Below the pieces are notes generated by a model, which had not been told where the DNA came from, ran no database searches, and worked only from the letters and a program-made list of their open reading frames with translations. A DNA stretch of 46,228 nt from the NCBI GenBank assembly GCA_020725195.1, contig DYFL01000016.1, forward strand, positions 1 through 46,228, in the 5' to 3' direction. This document shows positions 8,874 through 17,948 of this stretch, one piece after another. The position numbers and the translations under genes were made by a program. Numbering within the stretch: the first letter of the stretch is position 1; every line of letters starts with the position of its first letter. The DNA comes from Hydrogenophilus sp. GTDB lineage: Bacteria; Pseudomonadota; Gammaproteobacteria; Burkholderiales; Thiobacillaceae.

Positions 8874-8902
8874 ATTATAGCCATGCCGGCCCGGCGATGC
8901 AA
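8874..8902 (-). promoter_or_regulatory. Promoter of rplU-rpmA
   Basis: On the minus strand TTGCAT (8897-8902), a 17-bp spacer and a perfect TATAAT (8874-8879), 40 bp before the rplU ATG. On the plus strand a TATAGT at 8944-8949 could serve the divergent RDD gene, without a clear -35. Confidence 0.7.
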
Positions 8903-8993
8903 ATGGCGCCGCGCCCGCCCTGTGCCGGCCCGGGCGGCTCCGGTATAGTGCGGCGCTTCGCGGGCCGGTCCCGGTCCCCTGGCGCACGAGACG

Positions 8994-9407
8994 ATGCTCA
9001 CCGATACCCCCAGCCTGAAGCGCCGCTTCGCCTGCATGGTCTACGAGGCGCTGGTCCTGCTCGCCCTGTGGATCGTGGCGGCCTTTCCCTTCGTCGGCCT
9101 CAGCCGCGGGCTCGATCCCGGGCTCGCGCGGCCGCTGCTCCAGGCCTACATGCTCGTCGTGGCAGGGCTCTATTTCGTCTGGTTCTGGCGCCACGGCGGC
9201 CAGACCCTGCCGATGAAGACCTGGCGCATCCGCCTGCTTGCCGCCGACGGCGGGCCGGTGGGCCTCCGGCAGGCCTGGCTGCGTTATGCGCTCGCCTGGC
9301 TGGGGCTCGCCGCCTTCGGCCTGGGCGTGCTCTGGGCCTTGCTCGATCCCGAACGGCAGTTCCTGCACGATCGCCTCGCGGGCACCCGCCTGCGGCGGGC
9401 GGAGTGA
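8994..9407 (+). CDS. RDD-family membrane protein
   Basis: Small integral membrane protein of 137 residues with the RDD-domain signature: an Arg near the first helix ([20 protein letters not shown]), then [14 protein letters not shown] between helices, and the final [10 protein letters not shown] carrying the second conserved Asp. Three to four hydrophobic stretches are visible. RDD proteins have no single agreed function; some are linked to ion transport. It is a single gene between the divergent rplU and the convergent lptG, only 4 bp from the lptG stop, with no sign of an operon. Confidence 0.82.
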   Translation: MLTDTPSLKRRFACMVYEALVLLALWIVAAFPFVGLSRGLDPGLARPLLQAYMLVVAGLYFVWFWRHGGQTLPMKTWRIRLLAADGGPVGLRQAWLRYALAWLGLAAFGLGVLWALLDPERQFLHDRLAGTRLRRAE

Positions 9408-9411
9408 GGCT

Positions 9412-10485
9412 TCAGCGCCGCTCGGCGTACCAGAGCGAGGCCGCCGCCGCGGCGCCGAAGGCGGTGAGGGGCAGGATGGCGCTCAGGGCGGGGGGCCAGT
9501 CGTAGAGCAGGCCGACGTGGGCGGCGAGGCGGTTGCTCAGGTAGAAGGCCAGGCCGATGAGGATCCCCGCCATGATCCGCGCGCCGATGCCGCCGGCGCG
9601 GGGCTGGGCATAGGCGAAGGGCAGGGCGAGCAGCAGCATGACGGGGGCGGCCAGGGGGTGGCTGAGCTTGTTCCACCGGGCGATCTCGAAGCGGGCCGTC
9701 TTTTGCTTGTTTTCCCTGAGGTGGGCGACATAGGTGTTGAGCGCGCCCAGGGCCATGCGCTCGGGGGGCACCATGAGCGCGGCGAGCAGCTCCGGGTTGA
9801 CGCTGGAGCGCCAGCCGAGGGCGGGCAGGCGCTCGATCGCGATGCCGTCGGCCTCCAGGCGGGTGAGGGTGACCCCCTCCAGGCGCCATTCGCCGGCCGG
9901 GGCCCAGACGCCGCGTTCGGCCGCCAGGATCCGGCGCAGGTGGAACTGCTCGTCGAACTGGAAGACCTTCAGGTTGACGAGGGTGGCGTCCGGGAGCATG
10001 GCCTGGGCGTTGACGAAGCTCTGGCCGTCCTTGGCCCAGAGGCCGGAGCGGAACTCCTGGGCCACCACGCTGGTGGTGGTGCGCAGCTTGAGCTGCTGGG
10101 CGGCGCGCTCCGAGACGGGGGTGAGGTACTCGCCGATCACCAGGATCGCCGCGGCGATCCCCGCGCCCAGGACGACCATGTAGCGGGCCAGCCGCAAGGG
10201 GGAGAGGCCGGAGGCGCGCATGACGGTGAACTCGGAGCTGTCGGCCAGGCGCGCGAAGGCGAACAGCGCCCCGATCACCGCCGCGATGGGCATCAGCTCG
10301 TGCAGCCGGGCCGGCAGGTGCAGCGCCACGTAGAGCAGGGCCTTGCCCAGGGTGTAGGTCCCGGGACGCAGGTCGCCCAGCTCGTCGATCAGGTCGAAGA
10401 AACCGAACAGCAGCAGCAGCACCGCCAGGGCGAGGCCGATGGAGGCCAGGAGCTGGCGCGTGAGGTAGCGGGCCAGGATGCTCAT
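9412..10485 (-). CDS. lptG: LPS export ABC transporter permease LptG
   Basis: One of two inner-membrane permeases of the LptB2FG complex, which extracts lipopolysaccharide from the inner membrane and passes it to LptC. About 357 residues, beginning [36 protein letters not shown], with three N-terminal helices, a periplasmic beta-jellyroll in the middle and three C-terminal helices ([27 protein letters not shown]...). I chose ATG 10485, which overlaps the lptF stop by 4 bp; a GTG at 10494 is possible. The partner genes lptC/A/B lie 20 kb away, a common split. Confidence 0.93.
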   Translation of the reverse strand: MSILARYLTRQLLASIGLALAVLLLLFGFFDLIDELGDLRPGTYTLGKALLYVALHLPARLHELMPIAAVIGALFAFARLADSSEFTVMRASGLSPLRLARYMVVLGAGIAAAILVIGEYLTPVSERAAQQLKLRTTTSVVAQEFRSGLWAKDGQSFVNAQAMLPDATLVNLKVFQFDEQFHLRRILAAERGVWAPAGEWRLEGVTLTRLEADGIAIERLPALGWRSSVNPELLAALMVPPERMALGALNTYVAHLRENKQKTARFEIARWNKLSHPLAAPVMLLLALPFAYAQPRAGGIGARIMAGILIGLAFYLSNRLAAHVGLLYDWPPALSAILPLTAFGAAAAASLWYAERR

Positions 10486-11561
10486 CGGCGCCACCAGGGC
10501 CTCGGGCCCGCCGAGCGCAGCCAGAAGAGCATGACGAGCAGGGCCAGCATGGGGCCGTGGATCAAGAGGATGCCGGCCGTGCCGCCGAGATGCTGCTGCA
10601 CCACCCAGCCCTCGGAGAGGCCGATGAGGTTGTTGTACACGGCGTAGACGAGCATGGCGAACAGCGCGTTCAGGGAGCGCCCGCTGCGGGGGTTGAAGAA
10701 GCTCAGCGGGACGGCGAAGGCGGCCAGGATCAGGGCGCTGAGCGGGTGCCCCAGGCGCCAGACGAGCTCGGCCTGGTTTTCCGGGATCGGGTTGGCGAAG
10801 AGGTCCGTGGTGGGGCGCGTGCGCGCGAGGTCGGCCCGGGGCCTGGCGGGCCCGATCTCCAGCCTGACGTGGTAGCGCTCGAACTCCACCACCCGGTAGT
10901 CGGGGCTGCCCGGCGTGCCCTCGTAGCGGCGGCCGTGCTCCAGGACCAGGAAGTCGGCGCCGTCCGGCGCGCGCTCGCGATGGCCCTCCCTGGCCACGAT
11001 GATGCCGGTGCGGCCATGGCTCTCGGTGCGGATGAAGACGTTGCGCACCCGCTCCTCCACGGCCTCCAGCGATTCGACGAAATAGACCTTGCGGCCGCCG
11101 CCCGCCTCGATGAACAGGCCCGGCGCGAGGCTGGCGATCTCCTCCCGGCCGGAGAGGTAGCGCTCGTATTCCTGGCGCTTGTCCGCCGCCCAGGGCAGCA
11201 GGGCCAGGCTGAACAGGGCGATGACCAGGGTGACGGGGATGGCGAAGGCCAGCACGGGGCGCAGCCAGTCGACATGGCTCAGGCCCGAGCCGAACCAGAC
11301 CACCATCTCGCTGTCGCGCCAGTAGCGGGTCAGGGTGAGGAAGACCGCCATGAACAGGGCGAGCGAGAGCAGGACCGGCAGCAGGTGCATCAGGCCGAAC
11401 GCGATGAAGGGCGGCACGGCCTCGGTGGCGATGTTGCCCAGGGCGGCGCGGCCCAGGATGCGGGCGACCAGGGTGACCACGACGATGGCGGCCAGGGCGG
11501 CCAGCGCATAGACGCCCGTCTCGCTCATCTCGCGGATCAGGGCTCTTTCGTGGATGCGCAT
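10482..11561 (-). CDS. lptF: LPS export ABC transporter permease LptF
   Basis: Partner permease of LptG in the LPS transporter, 359 residues. It starts MRIHERALIREMSETGVYALAALAAIVVVTLVARILGRAA and has the YjgP/YjgQ layout: three helices, a periplasmic domain (about residues 125-265, with EEIASLAPGLFIEAGGGRKVYFVE), and three more helices ending near FNPRSGRSLNALFAMLVYAVYNNLIG. It is divergent from pepA across a 97-bp gap, the conserved lptFG/pepA arrangement of proteobacteria. Confidence 0.93.
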   Translation of the reverse strand: MRIHERALIREMSETGVYALAALAAIVVVTLVARILGRAALGNIATEAVPPFIAFGLMHLLPVLLSLALFMAVFLTLTRYWRDSEMVVWFGSGLSHVDWLRPVLAFAIPVTLVIALFSLALLPWAADKRQEYERYLSGREEIASLAPGLFIEAGGGRKVYFVESLEAVEERVRNVFIRTESHGRTGIIVAREGHRERAPDGADFLVLEHGRRYEGTPGSPDYRVVEFERYHVRLEIGPARPRADLARTRPTTDLFANPIPENQAELVWRLGHPLSALILAAFAVPLSFFNPRSGRSLNALFAMLVYAVYNNLIGLSEGWVVQQHLGGTAGILLIHGPMLALLVMLFWLRSAGPRPWWRR

Positions 11562-11562
11562 T

Positions 11563-11591
11563 TTGACTTTGGCCGCCTGATTGAAAATAAT
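11563..11591 (+). promoter_or_regulatory. Promoter of pepA
   Basis: TTGACT (11563-11568), 17-bp spacer, AATAAT (11586-11591), ending 67 nt before the pepA ATG. The -10 AATAAT recurs in the erpA promoter at 45359-45387 with the same spacing. Confidence 0.55.
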
Positions 11592-11658
11592 GGGGCGAAT
11601 CCCGGAAAAATCCCGGAAATCGCCCTATTTACTGAAATTTTCCTGCGAGGGGAATGCC

Positions 11659-13146
11659 ATGGAATTTAGCATAAAAAGCGGAAGCCCAGAAAAACAGCGG
11701 GTGGCCTGCGTGGTGCTCGGCGTGTTCGAGAGCCGCAAGCTCACCGAGGCCGGCGCGGCCGTCGACGAGGCCGCCGGCGGCTATCTCTCCGACATCCTGC
11801 GCCGCGGCGACATGGACGGCAGGCTCGGCACGACCCTGCTGCTGCACCATGTCCCCCACGCCCTCCCCGAGAGGGTGCTGCTGGTCGGCCTGGGCAAGGA
11901 GCGCGAGTTCCGCGACAAGGCCTACCGCGACGCCCTGCGCGCGGCGATCAAGACCCTGGACGAGACGGGCTCCATGGAGGCCGCGGTCTACCTCACCGAG
12001 GTGCCGGTCAAGCGCCGCGACCTCGCCTGGAACGTGGAGCAGGCCGTGGTCGTCGCGCAGGAGGCGCTCTACCGCTTCGACCAGCTCAAGAGCAAGCAGG
12101 AGGCGCCGCGCCGGCCGCTGCGCCGCCTGACCCTGGCCGTGTCGCGCCGCGGCGAGCTCGCCCTGGGCGAGGCCGCGGTGCGCCGCGGGCTGGCGATCGC
12201 CAACGGCATGCAGCTCGCCCGCGACCTGGGCAACCTGCCGGGCAACCTCTGCACCCCCGCCTTCCTCGCCGACAGGGCGCGCGAGCTCGGCAAGAGCCAC
12301 GGCCTCGGCATCGAGGTCCTGGAGCAGGCGGACATGGAGCGGCTCAAGATGGGGGCGCTGCTCTCCGTGGCCAAGGGCAGCCGCCAGCCGCCCAAGTTCA
12401 TCGTCCTCCAGCACAGGGGCGGCAACAAGAAACAGAAACCCGTCGTGCTGGTGGGCAAGGGCATCACCTTCGACGCCGGCGGCATCTCGCTCAAGCCCGC
12501 CGCCGAGATGGACGAGATGAAGTACGACATGAGCGGCGCGGCCTCGGTGCTGGGCGCGCTGCAGGCGGCGGCGGAGCTCGCCCTGCCGCTCAACGTCGTC
12601 GGCCTCATCCCCGCCTGCGAGAACCTGCCCGACGGCGCCGCCAACAAGCCCGGCGACGTGGTCACCTCCATGTCCGGCCAGACCATCGAGGTGCTCAACA
12701 CCGACGCCGAGGGGCGGCTCATCCTCTGCGATGCGCTCACCTACGCGGAACGCTTCGAGCCCGAGGCGGTGGTGGACGTCGCCACCCTCACCGGCGCCTG
12801 CGTCATCGCCCTGGGCAACGTGGCCACGGGGCTCCTGGCCAACAACGACGCCCTGGCCCGGGAACTGCTGCACGCCGGCGAGGCGGCCTACGACCGCGCC
12901 TGGCAGCTGCCGCTCTGGGACGACTACCAGGAGCAGCTCAAGAGCAACTTCGCCGACATGGCCAACATCGGCGGCCGCCCGGCGGGCACCATCACCGCCT
13001 CGGCCTTCCTGTCGCGCTTCGCCAGGAAGTACCACTGGGCCCATCTGGACATCGCCGGCACCGCCTGGAAGGGGGGCAAGGAGAAGGGCAGCACGGGGCG
13101 CCCCGTGCCCCTGCTGGTGCACTTCCTGCTGGGGCGCGCAGGCTGA
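11659..13146 (+). CDS. pepA: Leucyl aminopeptidase (M17)
   Basis: Cytosolic hexameric M17 aminopeptidase that removes N-terminal residues from peptides; in E. coli it also acts as a DNA-binding factor in Xer recombination. The 495-residue protein has an N-terminal macro-like domain and the C-terminal catalytic domain with two-metal ligands. Visible motifs are VLVGKGITFDAGGISLKP (metal-binding Lys and Asp) and the M17 signature NTDAEGRL at about residues 347-354. The ATG at 11659 follows GAGGGG at good distance and begins the conserved MEFSIKSG; an upstream in-frame ATG at 11581 has no support. holC, often next in betaproteobacteria, is absent: a hairpin (13165-13187) and the YjgN-like gene follow. 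Confidence 0.95.
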   Translation: MEFSIKSGSPEKQRVACVVLGVFESRKLTEAGAAVDEAAGGYLSDILRRGDMDGRLGTTLLLHHVPHALPERVLLVGLGKEREFRDKAYRDALRAAIKTLDETGSMEAAVYLTEVPVKRRDLAWNVEQAVVVAQEALYRFDQLKSKQEAPRRPLRRLTLAVSRRGELALGEAAVRRGLAIANGMQLARDLGNLPGNLCTPAFLADRARELGKSHGLGIEVLEQADMERLKMGALLSVAKGSRQPPKFIVLQHRGGNKKQKPVVLVGKGITFDAGGISLKPAAEMDEMKYDMSGAASVLGALQAAAELALPLNVVGLIPACENLPDGAANKPGDVVTSMSGQTIEVLNTDAEGRLILCDALTYAERFEPEAVVDVATLTGACVIALGNVATGLLANNDALARELLHAGEAAYDRAWQLPLWDDYQEQLKSNFADMANIGGRPAGTITASAFLSRFARKYHWAHLDIAGTAWKGGKEKGSTGRPVPLLVHFLLGRAG

Positions 13147-13164
13147 GACGCCGCTCCCCGCGTG

Positions 13165-13187
13165 GCCGAGGCATTGTCCGCCTCGGC
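13165..13187 (+). terminator. Hairpin after pepA
   Basis: Perfect 8-bp stem GCCGAGGC / GCCTCGGC with a 7-nt loop, 19 bp after the pepA stop, extendable by GC pairs outside. No T tract follows. Confidence 0.45.
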
Positions 13188-13305
13188 GCGGGCATGCCAC
13201 AATGCGCGAAGATCCATAGGCGGTAAGCAGTATCCGGCCCGATCGGGTCGGGCAGACTAAGAACCGATTGCCGGCATCACGGCAGCGACCAGGGAGGGAA
13301 GCCCG

Positions 13306-14472
13306 ATGACGGCGGCCATTGCATACGAAGCGCCCGCCGCCGCGGCGGCGGGTACGGGATTGCCGGACCGGGTGCGCGAACTCGCGTTGCGTTTCGAAGG
13401 CACGGCAGGCGAGTATTTCAGGATCTGGGTGGTGAACCTGTGCCTCACCCTGCTGAGCCTCGGGGTCTTCTCGGCCTGGGCGAAGGTGCGCAAGAAGCGC
13501 TACTTCTATTCCCGCGCCACCCTGGACGGCACCCCCTTCCAGTACCTCGGCCAGCCCGTCCCCATCCTCAAGGGCCGCATCGTCGCCGTGTGCCTGGCCC
13601 TGCTCTATTACGCCGCGAGCCGCTTCTTCACCTCCCTGCTGCCTTATGTCCTCGCGCTCGGGGCGGTCCTGGCGCCCTGGGTGCTGGTGCGTTCGGCCGC
13701 CTTCAACGCGCGCTATACCGCCTACCGCAACATGACCTTCGGCTTCGATGCCGGCTACCGGGATGCGCTGCGGGCGCTCTACGGCTGGCAGGGGGCGCTC
13801 GCCCTGGTGCTGGCGGTCATCGCCTTCGCCACCACGGCGGAGGCCGAGGCGAAGCAGGCCATGGTCTACGGCGCCGTGGCGCTGGTCTTCGGCCTGACCT
13901 TTCCCTGGTGGCTGCGCCGGTACAAGCACTTCCTCGTCAGCCGCTCCGTGTTCGGCGGCCGCTACGGGGACCTGTCCGCGACGGGCGGGCAGTTCTTCAG
14001 GATCTACCTCCTGGCCGGCCTGCTGTTCGCGCTGGCCGGCGCTCTCGTGGCGGCGCTGGCCGGTGTGCTCGCCGGCCCGCTCATGCCGGCTGCCCGCGCC
14101 GAGGGGGGGATGCTCTTTGCGGGTCTGATGCTGCTGGCCATCTATGCCGTCTATGTCCTCGCCTATGCCTACATGCAGGCCGGGACCGCCAACCTGGTCT
14201 GGAACACCGCCACGCTCGGGGCGGTGCGCTTCGAGTCGACCCTGCGCGCCCGGGGGCTGGCGAAGCTCTATCTGAGCAACGCCCTCGGCATCCTCGGCTC
14301 CGCAGGCTTCCTGATCCCCTGGGCGGTGATCCGCACCTTCAAGTACCGGGCGGAGCACCTGCGCGTGATCGCCGTGGACGACCTCGCCGGCTTCCGGGGC
14401 CGGCAGGAAGGCACGGTGCGGGCCGCGGGGGCCGAAGTGGGCGAGTTCTTCGACCTGGATGTCTCCCTATGA
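13306..14472 (+). CDS. YjgN/DUF898 family membrane protein
   Basis: Integral membrane protein of 388 residues, a member of the uncharacterised YjgN (DUF898) family. The N-terminus LRFEGTAGEYFRIWVVNLCLTLLSLGVFSAWAKVRKKRYFYSRATLDGTPFQYLG is the family signature, and a second related copy occurs in the latter half (GGQFFRIYLLAGLLF... and LVWNTATLGAVRFESTLRARGLAKLYLSNALGILGS), so the protein looks internally duplicated. About seven to eight hydrophobic segments are visible. It starts at ATG 13306 after AGGGAGGGAAG and overlaps the M48 peptidase start by 4 bp. YjgN-M48 pairs recur in proteobacteria, which suggests a joint envelope role, not yet defined. Confidence 0.85.
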   Translation: MTAAIAYEAPAAAAAGTGLPDRVRELALRFEGTAGEYFRIWVVNLCLTLLSLGVFSAWAKVRKKRYFYSRATLDGTPFQYLGQPVPILKGRIVAVCLALLYYAASRFFTSLLPYVLALGAVLAPWVLVRSAAFNARYTAYRNMTFGFDAGYRDALRALYGWQGALALVLAVIAFATTAEAEAKQAMVYGAVALVFGLTFPWWLRRYKHFLVSRSVFGGRYGDLSATGGQFFRIYLLAGLLFALAGALVAALAGVLAGPLMPAARAEGGMLFAGLMLLAIYAVYVLAYAYMQAGTANLVWNTATLGAVRFESTLRARGLAKLYLSNALGILGSAGFLIPWAVIRTFKYRAEHLRVIAVDDLAGFRGRQEGTVRAAGAEVGEFFDLDVSL

Positions 14473-15494
14473 GCACGGCGACCATCCCCCTGGCCGGCCG
14501 GCACTACGACGGCCATCACCCGCTGGGCAGCGCGGCGACCCTGATGCTGGGCGGGACCGAGGCGGCCCTGATCGGCACGCGCATCGCCCAGCGCTATCGC
14601 CTGCAGGAGCTGCGGGTCTCGCCCCGGATCGCCGGGGCCGCCCGCTTCGTCGTCCTGCCCGACGGCGGCCAGTTCGAGTGCGCCGACAGCGCGGCGCTGG
14701 ACCGGCTGCCCCAGGAGGGGCGCTCCGAAGGCGTCGTGGCCTGGCTGGAGCAGCGCCTGGCCGTGGCGGTCGCCGCCGTCGTCGTGATCGTCGCGGCGGC
14801 CCTGGGCGGTTATCTGTACGGGATTCCTGCCGCCGCGGAACGGCTGGCCCCGCGCATCCCCATGCACACCGAGCGGGTGCTGGGCGACCAGGCGCTCGCC
14901 TGGCTGGACGGCCGGGGCTGGTTCCAGCGCACGCAGCTGGATGCGGGCCTGCAGGACCAGATCCGCCAGGGCTTCGGCCTGCTGCACAGCGGCCTGCCCC
15001 TGGCGGCCCACTACCGGCGCGAGTTCCGGAATGCCCCCGAACTGGGGGCCAATGCCCTCGCCCTGCCGGGCGGGGCCATCGTCATCACCGACCAGATGGT
15101 GGGCCGGGCGCAGTCCCCGGAGGAGGTGCTCGCCGTGCTCGCCCACGAGATCGGGCACGTCGAGCTTCGCCATGCCATGCGGCACGTGCTGCAGGATTCG
15201 GCCGTGGCCGTCGCGGTGTCGGCCGTCACCTCCGATGCGGCCTCCCTCGGGGTGGCCGTGTCGGGCCTGCCGGTGGTGCTGGCCCAGGCCAGGTACTCGC
15301 GCGAGTTCGAGTCCGAGGCGGACGCCTTCGCTTTCCGGCTGCTGCGCCGGCACGGGCTGTCGCCCCATGCCTTCGCCGATCTGATGGAGCGCCTGCAGGG
15401 GCCGGGCCCGGACCACGCGCAGGCCTATGCCTTCTTGTCCAGCCATCCCGTCACCGCCGAGCGGGTGCGCCGCGCCCGTGCGGCGGCGCAGTGA
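14469..15494 (+). CDS. M48-family zinc metallopeptidase
   Basis: Membrane-anchored zinc protease of 341 residues. The N-terminal ~90 residues are a soluble DUF-like domain; one transmembrane helix follows (about 98-120, LAVAVAAVVVIVAAALGGYLYG), then the peptidase domain. The zinc motif is HEIGH at residues 226-230, with the third ligand likely the Glu in FESEADAFAFRLL. Its relatives are BepA/Oma1/LoiP-type envelope quality-control proteases. The topology suggests the catalytic domain is periplasmic, but this is inferred. ATG 14469 overlaps the stop of the YjgN-like gene, so the two are co-translated; the peptidase may process or regulate its partner. Confidence 0.88.
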   Translation: MSTATIPLAGRHYDGHHPLGSAATLMLGGTEAALIGTRIAQRYRLQELRVSPRIAGAARFVVLPDGGQFECADSAALDRLPQEGRSEGVVAWLEQRLAVAVAAVVVIVAAALGGYLYGIPAAAERLAPRIPMHTERVLGDQALAWLDGRGWFQRTQLDAGLQDQIRQGFGLLHSGLPLAAHYRREFRNAPELGANALALPGGAIVITDQMVGRAQSPEEVLAVLAHEIGHVELRHAMRHVLQDSAVAVAVSAVTSDAASLGVAVSGLPVVLAQARYSREFESEADAFAFRLLRRHGLSPHAFADLMERLQGPGPDHAQAYAFLSSHPVTAERVRRARAAAQ

Positions 15495-15508
15495 CTTAGA
15501 TCGAGCAG

Positions 15509-15606
15509 TTTCCGCAGGTGCGCGCGGATTCCCACAGACGGGTCGGGCAAGGGCCTGACGCCGTAGGGTTTCATCTGCGTGCATCTGCGTCATCTGCGGA
15601 TTCCGG
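15509..15606. repeat. 'CAGATG'-word inverted element, copy 1
   Basis: The right arm (15572-15601) reads CATCTGCGTGCATCTGCGTC, then ATCTGCGG. The left arm (from about 15511) is a decayed complement, CCGCAGGTGCGCGCGGATT. It lies between the convergent M48 peptidase and nadB. Copies 2 and 3 are at 25478-25606 and 40868-41012. Confidence 0.6.
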
Positions 15607-15608
15607 GA

Positions 15609-17183
15609 TTACTCCTTGAAGGGCGGCGCCAGTACGGTGTCGCCGGCCTCGGGCAGCGTATCCGGGTAGTCCCGGGAGGTGTGCAGCCCGCGGCTCTCGT
15701 GCCGCCGCATGGCGCAGGCGACGATGAGGTCGGCGACGAGCACCAGGTTCCTGAGCTCGATGAGGTCGTTGCCGACCCGGAAGTTCGAGTAGTACTCGTC
15801 GATCTCCTCGGCGAGCAGCTGGATGCGGCGTGCGGCGCGCTCCAGGCGCCGGTTGGTGCGCACGATGCCCACGTAGTCCCACATGAAGCGGCGCAGCTCG
15901 TGCCAGTTGTGGGCGATGACGATCTCCTCGTCGGCGTCGGTCACCCGGCTCTCGTCCCAGGCGGGCAGCGCCCGCTCGGGGGCGGGCTCCGCCCCGGCGA
16001 TGTCGGCGGCCGCGGCGCGGCCGTAGACCACGCACTCCAGCAGCGAGTTGCTCGCCAGCCGGTTGGCCCCGTGCAGCCCCGTGCAGGTGGTCTCGCCGAC
16101 GGCGTAGAGGTTGGCCAGATCGGTGCGTCCGCCGCGGTCCGTGATGACGCCGCCGCAGGTGTAGTGGGCGGCCGGGGCCACCGGGATCCACTCCCGGGTG
16201 ATGTCGATGCCGTACTCCCTGCAGCGCTCGTAGATGGTGGGGAAGTGCTCGACGATGAACTTCGCCGGCTGGTGGGTGATGTCCAGGTACACGCAGTCGA
16301 GGCCCCGCTTCTTCATCTCGAAGTCGATCGCCCGCGCCACCACGTCCCGCGGTGCGAGCTCCGCCCGCGCGTCGTGCCCGGGCATGAAGCGCGTGCCGTC
16401 GGGCAGCCTCAGCACCGCGCCCTCGCCGCGCATGGCCTCGGTGATGAGGAAGGACTTGGCGCGCGGGTGGTAGAGGCAGGTGGGGTGGAACTGGATGAAC
16501 TCCAGGTTGGCCACCCGGCAGCCCGCCCGCCAGGCCATGGCGATGCCGTCGCCGGTGGCGGTGTCGGGGTTGGAGGTGTAGAGGAAGACCTTGCCCGCGC
16601 CGCCGGTGGCGAGCACGGTGAAGCCGGCCGAGAAGGTCTCGACGTGCCCGGTCGCGTTGTTCAGGACATAGGCGCCGTAGACCCGGCTGTCGTCCAGGCC
16701 GAACTTGCGCCCGGTGATGAGGTCGACGGCGAGGTGCCGGGTGAGCAGGGTGATGTTGTCCGCGGCCCCGAGCCGCTCGCGCAGGGTGTCCTGCACCGCC
16801 TTGCCGGTGGCGTCCGCGGCATGGAAGATGCGGCGGTGGCCGTGGCCGCCTTCGCGGGTGAGGTGGAAGTGCGCGCCCTCCCGGTCGAAGGGCACGCCGG
16901 CGTCGATGAGCCAGCGCAGGGCGGCGGGGCCCGCCTCGATCACGTGGCGCACCACGGCCTCGTCGCACAGCCCCGCGCCCGACACCAGGGTGTCCCGGAC
17001 GTGGGCATCGAGGCTGTCGTCCTCGCCGAAGACCGCGGCGATGCCCCCCTGTGCCCAGTAGCTGGCGCTGTCCTCGTATTCCTTCTTGGCCAGGAGCGCG
17101 ATGCGCAGCCGGCCCGGCAGGCTCAGGGCCAGGGTGGCGGCGGCGAGGCCGGCGCCGATGATGAGGACGTCGTAGCGATGCAT
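15609..17183 (-). CDS. nadB: L-aspartate oxidase
   Basis: FAD enzyme that oxidises L-aspartate to iminoaspartate in the first step of de novo NAD synthesis. About 524 residues. It begins [20 protein letters not shown] (dinucleotide-binding motif), then [13 protein letters not shown] (flavin contact), [46 protein letters not shown], the catalytic-region FHPTCLYHP and [10 protein letters not shown], and [24 protein letters not shown]. The C-terminal helical domain is complete. I placed the start at ATG 17183 because the conserved Rossmann strand begins there; an in-frame GTG at 17261 would add a low-complexity Pro-rich leader. No good SD is seen before 17183, so the exact start is uncertain. 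It is divergent from rpoE, the arrangement known in many gamma- and betaproteobacteria. Confidence 0.94.
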   Translation of the reverse strand: MHRYDVLIIGAGLAAATLALSLPGRLRIALLAKKEYEDSASYWAQGGIAAVFGEDDSLDAHVRDTLVSGAGLCDEAVVRHVIEAGPAALRWLIDAGVPFDREGAHFHLTREGGHGHRRIFHAADATGKAVQDTLRERLGAADNITLLTRHLAVDLITGRKFGLDDSRVYGAYVLNNATGHVETFSAGFTVLATGGAGKVFLYTSNPDTATGDGIAMAWRAGCRVANLEFIQFHPTCLYHPRAKSFLITEAMRGEGAVLRLPDGTRFMPGHDARAELAPRDVVARAIDFEMKKRGLDCVYLDITHQPAKFIVEHFPTIYERCREYGIDITREWIPVAPAAHYTCGGVITDRGGRTDLANLYAVGETTCTGLHGANRLASNSLLECVVYGRAAAADIAGAEPAPERALPAWDESRVTDADEEIVIAHNWHELRRFMWDYVGIVRTNRRLERAARRIQLLAEEIDEYYSNFRVGNDLIELRNLVLVADLIVACAMRRHESRGLHTSRDYPDTLPEAGDTVLAPPFKE

Positions 17184-17283
17184 GGGCTCGAAAGACACGG
17201 ATCTGGGTGTGGGAACTTCGGGCGCGATCGGCGGGTCACTAGGGCGAACAGGCCGCGACACGCGAAGCCCGCTCCCTGGCGGT

Positions 17284-17289
17284 TATACT
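17284..17289 (+). promoter_or_regulatory. -10 element upstream of rpoE
   Basis: GGCGGTTATACTAGCC contains a good sigma-70 -10 (TATACT), 52 nt before the rpoE ATG. I see no clear -35 and no convincing sigma-E-type autoregulatory GAACTT/TCNNA pair. Confidence 0.4.
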
Positions 17290-17340
17290 AGCCCGTAATG
17301 CGATTGGGAAGTCTGGCGGGGATCGGAGGCCCCGGGACCG

Positions 17341-17943
17341 ATGAGCGAGCGGGAGATCGACCGGCAACTGGTGGAGCGTGCGCGGGCCGGCGACAAGCGG
17401 GCTTTCGAGCTGCTGGTCGAGAAGTATTGGCGGCGGCTCACGCGCCTGCTTGCGCGCATGGTGCGCGACCCCGACGAGGTCGAGGACATCGCCCAGGAGA
17501 CCTTCATCAAGGCCTACCGGGCGCTGCCCCAGTTCCGCGGCGATGCGGCCTTTTATACCTGGCTCTACCGCATCGGGGTCAACACCGCGAAGAATTACCT
17601 GGCCGCCCGGGGCAAGGCCATGCAGACGGTCAGCGATCAGGCCCTGCCGGACGAGGATGAGGGCGTCGAGGAACGGCTGGCCGTGCAGGACATCAGCACG
17701 CCGGAGTCGGAGCTGCTGTCCAAGCAGGTGGCCATGGCTGTGAACGAGGCCGTGGAGGCGCTCCCCGAGGAGCTGCGCACGGCCATCACCCTGCGAGAGA
17801 TCGAGGGATTGAGTTATGAGGAGATCGCCAATCTGATGGGGTGCCCGATCGGTACCGTGCGCTCGCGCATCTTCCGCGCCCGCGAGGCCATCGCGGCGAA
17901 GCTCAGGCCGATCCTGGGCACTTCCCAGGAAAAGAGGTGGTAA
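17341..17943 (+). CDS. rpoE: RNA polymerase sigma-E factor (RpoE/AlgU)
   Basis: ECF sigma factor of 200 residues for the envelope stress response. Region 2 shows FELLVEKYWRRLTRLLARMVRDPDEVEDIAQETFIKAYRALPQFRGDAAFYTWLYRIGVNTAKNYL, and region 4 shows LPEELRTAITLREIEGLSYEEIANLMGCPIGTVRSRIFRAREAI with its helix-turn-helix. Close to AlgU/RpoE throughout. It heads the rpoE-rseA-rseB-rseC-mucD operon, so its activity is expected to be held at the membrane by RseA and released by proteolysis when outer-membrane proteins misfold. The start ATG 17341 has GGAGG 12 bp upstream, a little far. Confidence 0.97.
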   Translation: MSEREIDRQLVERARAGDKRAFELLVEKYWRRLTRLLARMVRDPDEVEDIAQETFIKAYRALPQFRGDAAFYTWLYRIGVNTAKNYLAARGKAMQTVSDQALPDEDEGVEERLAVQDISTPESELLSKQVAMAVNEAVEALPEELRTAITLREIEGLSYEEIANLMGCPIGTVRSRIFRAREAIAAKLRPILGTSQEKRW

Positions 17944-17948
17944 GCACT

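Noticed and set aside
11629-14358. Very long open frame on the minus strand opposite pepA and the YjgN-like gene (and similar ones opposite other genes)
   Set aside because: High GC lowers stop-codon frequency; these frames have no recognisable domains, and the plus-strand genes are well supported.
17184-17261. Upstream GTG start for nadB
   Set aside because: It would add 26 low-complexity residues before the conserved Rossmann strand; not excluded, but less likely.
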